From positions 372,001 through 436,000 of the forward strand of contig JBBAKN010000002.1 of NCBI GenBank assembly GCA_040403555.1: 64,000 bases of DNA. Direction: 5' to 3'. The DNA is from JAIPAN01 sp040403555. GTDB taxonomy: Bacteria > Bacteroidota > Bacteroidia > Sphingobacteriales > Sphingobacteriaceae. The position numbers and the translations under genes are program-made. Under the pieces are notes generated by a model. That model searched no databases, had not been told where the DNA came from, and worked only from the letters and a program-made list of their open reading frames with translations. This document shows positions 61,083 to 64,000 of this stretch, one piece after another. How positions within the stretch are numbered: the first letter of the stretch is position 1; every line of letters starts with the position of its first letter.

Positions 61083-62156
61083 ATGAGTACTATCAAATCT
61101 GTAATTATTGGCACAGGCAGCCATCTGCCGAGCCGAGTGGTAAAAAACGATGCCTTTTTAAAAAATCGCTTTTTTGAAAAAACCGGCGAAGCCATTGAAA
61201 GAGACAATGCCGAAATTATTTCGAAATTTAAAGATATAACCGAAATAGAAGAGCGTCGCTATGCCAACGATGATCAGATGGCTTCTGATTTAGGCTATTT
61301 AGCAGCTGCGGAAGCGATAAAAAGCGCTGGGATAGATCCGGAAACCTTAGACTACATTATTGCCGCACATAACTTCGGTGATATAAAAGCGGGCGATACA
61401 CACGTGCAACTTATGCCTAGCATCGCAGCCAAAATAAAACACCATTTGGGTATCGAAAATCCAGACTGCGTAGCCTACGATTTACCTTTTGGTTGCCCAG
61501 GCTGGGTACAAGGAATTATTCAGGCAGATTATTTTTTAAAGTCGGGCGATGCCAAACGGATTTTGGTAGTTGGTACCGAAACGCTCTCTCGGGTAAACGA
61601 TCCCTTCGACCGAGATAGTATGATTTTTGCCGATGGTGCCGGAGCTACTATTTTAGAAGCTCGTAGCCATTCTACCGCGGGCATTGTTGCACACAAAACA
61701 CAATCACATACAGTTAGAGAAGCGTATTACCTGTATTGTGGGCCATCTTGCAACCCCGATGTTCAAAATAATGAGTTGTATATTAAAATGGATGGGCGGA
61801 AGATTTACGAATATGCATTAACCAACGTTCCGCTGGTTATTAAAGAAGCCATTGATAGGGCTGGTTTAGATATCTCGGATATTAAGAAGGTTTTGGTACA
61901 CCAGGCCAATGGTAAAATGGACGAGGCTATTGCGAAGCGGTTGTTCAAATTGTATGACCGAAGCGATATGCCAGAAGGAACCATTCCGATGACCATTGCC
62001 ACACTAGGCAATAGCTCGGTAGCCACCATACCCACCATGCTCGATTTAATACTCAAAAACAATATGGATACCCACGAACTAAACGAGGGCGACACGGTAG
62101 TGTTTACTTCTGTTGGAGCCGGTATGAATATTAATGCGGTGGTGTACAAATTTTAA
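61083..62156 (+). CDS. 3-oxoacyl-ACP synthase III-type enzyme
   Basis: This 357-residue KAS III-fold enzyme condenses an acyl-CoA with malonyl-ACP or a related substrate. The catalytic triad is visible: Cys138 in LPFGCPGW, His273 in LVHQANGKMDEAI and Asn310 in LGNSSVATIP. The start at 61083 (MSTIKSVIIGTGSHLPSRVV) follows the consensus promoter. The usual FabH N-terminus (GxYxP) is replaced by GTGSHLPSR, and the protein is about 30 residues longer than FabH. It may therefore be a specialised paralogue and not the housekeeping initiator. Confidence 0.9.
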   Translation: MSTIKSVIIGTGSHLPSRVVKNDAFLKNRFFEKTGEAIERDNAEIISKFKDITEIEERRYANDDQMASDLGYLAAAEAIKSAGIDPETLDYIIAAHNFGDIKAGDTHVQLMPSIAAKIKHHLGIENPDCVAYDLPFGCPGWVQGIIQADYFLKSGDAKRILVVGTETLSRVNDPFDRDSMIFADGAGATILEARSHSTAGIVAHKTQSHTVREAYYLYCGPSCNPDVQNNELYIKMDGRKIYEYALTNVPLVIKEAIDRAGLDISDIKKVLVHQANGKMDEAIAKRLFKLYDRSDMPEGTIPMTIATLGNSSVATIPTMLDLILKNNMDTHELNEGDTVVFTSVGAGMNINAVVYKF

Positions 62157-62157
62157 A

Positions 62158-62203
62158 AAACCTAACAGTGAGCAATCTAAATTATTGACTCACTGTTAGG
62201 TTG
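62158..62203. terminator. Terminator between the KAS III and lipoprotein genes
   Basis: A 14-bp perfect stem (AACCTAACAGTGAG at 62159-62172 with CTCACTGTTAGGTT at 62189-62202) has a six-T run on the minus-strand side. It mainly serves the minus-strand lipoprotein gene and may also stop KAS III transcription. Confidence 0.75.
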
Positions 62204-62213
62204 ATTTGAAAAA

Positions 62214-62639
62214 CTACTTACAATTTTTAGAAAATTCTAACAATTGTTCTTTGTATTTAATTTCGTCTTCATCTCTGCCTCTATACTTAGTTCTAAAGGC
62301 CCTTTTCTGAACTCTTGCTTTATCATCAGCAATCTCTCTTTTTTGAGAAATTTCTTCGTCTACCTTATCAAGCTCATCTCTTTTTTCTTTCATTTCAGTA
62401 GTTACATCTTGTAAAGCCTTTACGTTATTATCTTTTATCGCTTCAGACATTTTAGCTGTGAACTCTTGAACAAGGTCGGTTCTAACTTCCCTTAAAGAGT
62501 CTAAACTTTGATCTACTTTTTGAAGATTACAATTCAAATCGGCCATTAACTTTGCATCAGATGTAATTTCTGAAGAACAACCTGTCATAAAAATGGCAAA
62601 AAGTAAAAAAGCTGATGGTAATATTTGTTTTTTATTCAT
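62214..62639 (-). CDS. Coiled-coil lipoprotein, unrecognised
   Basis: This 141-residue lipoprotein (signal ending FMTGC, then SSEITSDAK) is followed by a highly charged, almost fully helical region (about residues 35-115: LREVRTDLVQEFTAKM, EMKEKRDELDKVDEEISQKRE). This predicts a coiled coil extending into the periplasm. No family name can be given. It is flanked by strong terminators on both sides and therefore forms a single-gene unit. Confidence 0.75.
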   Translation of the reverse strand: MNKKQILPSAFLLFAIFMTGCSSEITSDAKLMADLNCNLQKVDQSLDSLREVRTDLVQEFTAKMSEAIKDNNVKALQDVTTEMKEKRDELDKVDEEISQKREIADDKARVQKRAFRTKYRGRDEDEIKYKEQLLEFSKNCK

Positions 62640-62743
62640 AATTAATGATTTAGGTTTAAAATTTGGTGTTAACTATAATAAATATAAGATTATTTATATT
62701 TTTTAATAAAAAAGAATTATTGGTTGGTTGGTATATTTTTACA

Positions 62744-62781
62744 TAAAAAAAGCGACGTTTGATTTAACGTCGCTTTTTTAT
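62744..62781. terminator. Bidirectional terminator after the zinc-ribbon gene
   Basis: AGCGACGTT (62751-62759) pairs with AACGTCGCT (62766-62774), extended by A and T runs on either side. It follows the stop of the zinc-ribbon protein gene on the minus strand. Confidence 0.8.
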
Positions 62782-62797
62782 GATCTATAAGAAACAA

Positions 62798-63535
62798 TTA
62801 TACCAATTGATCCGATAATTCCTCACCTACCAAAATTCTACCGCAATGTTCGCACACAATAATTTTTTTACGTTGACGAATATCCGACTGGCGTTGTGGT
62901 GGTATTTGATTGAAACAACCAGAACAAGAATCACGTTGAATAGTAACTACCGCTAAACCATTTTTGGCGTTTCCGCGTAAACGGTGATACGCAAATAATA
63001 AGCGTTCATCAATTTGAGTTTCTGCTTTGGCTGCTTTATTACTTAAATCTTCTTCCTCTTTTTGAGTTTCGGAAGTAATAACATCTAGCTCTCCTTTTTT
63101 AGTTTCTAGGTCTTTTTTGCGACCATCTAAATCTGATAATGCTTTCTCATATACCTCGGTTTTGGTAACAATATCAAAACCAAACTCTTTTATTTTCTTT
63201 TCAGATACCTGAATATCTAAGCCTTGTATTTCTACTTCTTTTGATATGGCTTCGTATTCGCGGTTATTTTTTACTTCGTTTAATTGAGCCTCGTACTTTT
63301 TAATTGCAACACCGGCTTCTTTAATGGTGTTTTTTCGGGTTACAATCGCATCTTCCAAATCATCCAACTCGGTTTTTATTTTTTGGATACGGGTTTCTAA
63401 ACCGGCTACATCATCTTCTAAATCGGCTACTTCAACAGGCAATTCGCCACGAATTTGGCGGATTTTATCAATTTGGGTATGGATGGTTTGCAACTCGTAT
63501 AGGGCTTGCAATTTTTGTTCTACTGTTTTTTCCAT
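62798..63535 (-). CDS. Coiled-coil and C4 zinc-ribbon protein (CT398-like)
   Basis: This 245-residue protein has a long N-terminal helical hairpin (about 1-180, heptad-rich: VEDLEDDVAGLETRIQKIKTE, in part). A C-terminal C4 zinc ribbon follows (SCSGCFNQIPPQ and VCEHCGRILV). Relatives such as Chlamydia CT398 interact with sigma-54 or type III components, while in Bacteroidota the role is unknown. It overlaps the Nif3-like gene upstream by one base (TAATG), a conserved pair in this phylum. Confidence 0.9.
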   Translation of the reverse strand: MEKTVEQKLQALYELQTIHTQIDKIRQIRGELPVEVADLEDDVAGLETRIQKIKTELDDLEDAIVTRKNTIKEAGVAIKKYEAQLNEVKNNREYEAISKEVEIQGLDIQVSEKKIKEFGFDIVTKTEVYEKALSDLDGRKKDLETKKGELDVITSETQKEEEDLSNKAAKAETQIDERLLFAYHRLRGNAKNGLAVVTIQRDSCSGCFNQIPPQRQSDIRQRKKIIVCEHCGRILVGEELSDQLV

Positions 63536-64000
63536 TAAATTAAATACTTGATGGGGTTTGTAACTTGTTCTGTTAAATGGAGTGCAAAGTTAGGAAAATT
63601 TTTAGTAATAGTTTCAAACAAAAGCATTTGCGTAAACTGTTCACTTTCAAAGTGTCCCACATCGGCAATAATAAGTTGCTTATCGGCATCAAAAAACTCG
63701 TGGTATTTATAATCGGCCGTTACAAACAAGTCGGCACCGGAAGCTAAGGCATTGGATAGCAAGAAACTACCAGATCCGCCACAAACGGCCACTTTTTTGA
63801 TTTTTTTACCCAATAACTGGGTATGTTTAATTACGGGTACACCCAATTGTGCTTGTATGTGTTTTAATACGCTAAGCTCTTCTTGGGCTTCGGGTAATTC
63901 TCCAATCATGCCCGATCCAGTTTCTTGGTGGCTATTGCTAAGGGTTTGCAGAAAATAAGCCACCTCTTCGTAAGGGTGGGCTGCTTTTAATGCTGACAAA
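63535..64000 (-). CDS. Nif3-like dinuclear metal-centre protein, 5' end cut by window
   Basis: The frame is open to the right window edge, so only the C-terminal 154 or so residues are present. Nif3/YbgI motifs seen are HPYEEVAYFL, KKVAVCGGSGSFLL, GADLFVTADYKYHEFFDA and the metal ligand segment IADVGHFESEQF. The family forms toroidal hexamers with two metals and is a putative GTP cyclohydrolase 1 type 2-like hydrolase. It overlaps the next gene by one base (TAATG). Confidence 0.93.
   Translation of the reverse strand, partial: LSALKAAHPYEEVAYFLQTLSNSHQETGSGMIGELPEAQEELSVLKHIQAQLGVPVIKHTQLLGKKIKKVAVCGGSGSFLLSNALASGADLFVTADYKYHEFFDADKQLIIADVGHFESEQFTQMLLFETITKNFPNFALHLTEQVTNPIKYLI

Noticed and set aside
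62159..62202. Perfect 14-bp inverted repeat as an attachment or recombination site
   Set aside because: It lies between two converging genes and is followed by a T-run on the minus strand, so a terminator explains it fully.

Overview
The window is a chromosomal segment of a Bacteroidota bacterium, most likely of the Sphingobacteriaceae (Pedobacter-like). The support is three SusC/SusD outer-membrane pairs, a GldH gliding lipoprotein, a SpmA/SpmB-type fusion, a DUF5916 protein, RicT with an N-terminal cysteine cluster, AT-rich leaders without Shine-Dalgarno sites, and promoters of the Bacteroidota type (TTTG at -33, TAnnTTTG at -7). No rRNA, prophage, insertion sequence or CRISPR array was seen. 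One tRNA, tRNA-Arg(CCT), is present. Genes cut by the window are an M1 aminopeptidase at the left edge and a Nif3-like protein at the right edge.

Layout. 1-5.3 kb: M1 peptidase and HupE/UreJ genes (minus), a repeat-rich 773-bp gap, then DUF6702 (plus) and a nucleoside-recognition membrane protein (minus). 5.4-9.8 kb: tRNA-Arg, OmpA lipoprotein, metG, an S66 LD-carboxypeptidase, a structured dispersed repeat and DoxX. 9.8-26.3 kb: one long minus-strand block of nutrient-uptake genes. Two tandem, clearly duplicated susC-susD-DUF1735 triads are followed by a third, different susC-susD pair; strong terminators separate the units. 26.6-34.3 kb: housekeeping genes murF, gldH, ricT, holB, ruvX, an O-methyltransferase and two tandem glucosaminidase-LysM proteins. 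34.3-48.5 kb: DUF5916 protein, ffh, comM, msrA, M16 peptidase, def, NifU/Mrp Fe-S genes, an AsmA-like/GT51 transglycosylase, hpt and psd. 48.5-53.9 kb: a glutamate-type dehydrogenase and the rpsP-rimM-trmD-rplS translation cluster, which is broken up by small HTH genes. 54-64 kb: pfkA, a DsbD-like reductase and birA (minus); rsfS, ftsH, a LUD protein and a KAS III enzyme (plus); a coiled-coil lipoprotein, a zinc-ribbon protein and Nif3 (minus).

The most notable observations are these. (1) The shared hupE/DUF6702 promoter region is duplicated on both sides of an insert that carries a 21-bp tandem array and dispersed repeats. (2) An A9 tract fuses psd in frame to a secreted cysteine-rich peptide; with one A fewer the two genes would overlap as ATGA. 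(3) The rpsP-rimM-trmD-rplS order is interrupted twice by HTH genes, one of them with its own consensus promoter overlapped by a TGTAAA-N6-TTTACA palindrome. (4) Several genes have a -7 promoter element only 3-4 nt before ATG, which predicts leaderless mRNAs. (5) The leader and N-terminus of two unrelated susC genes look homogenised.
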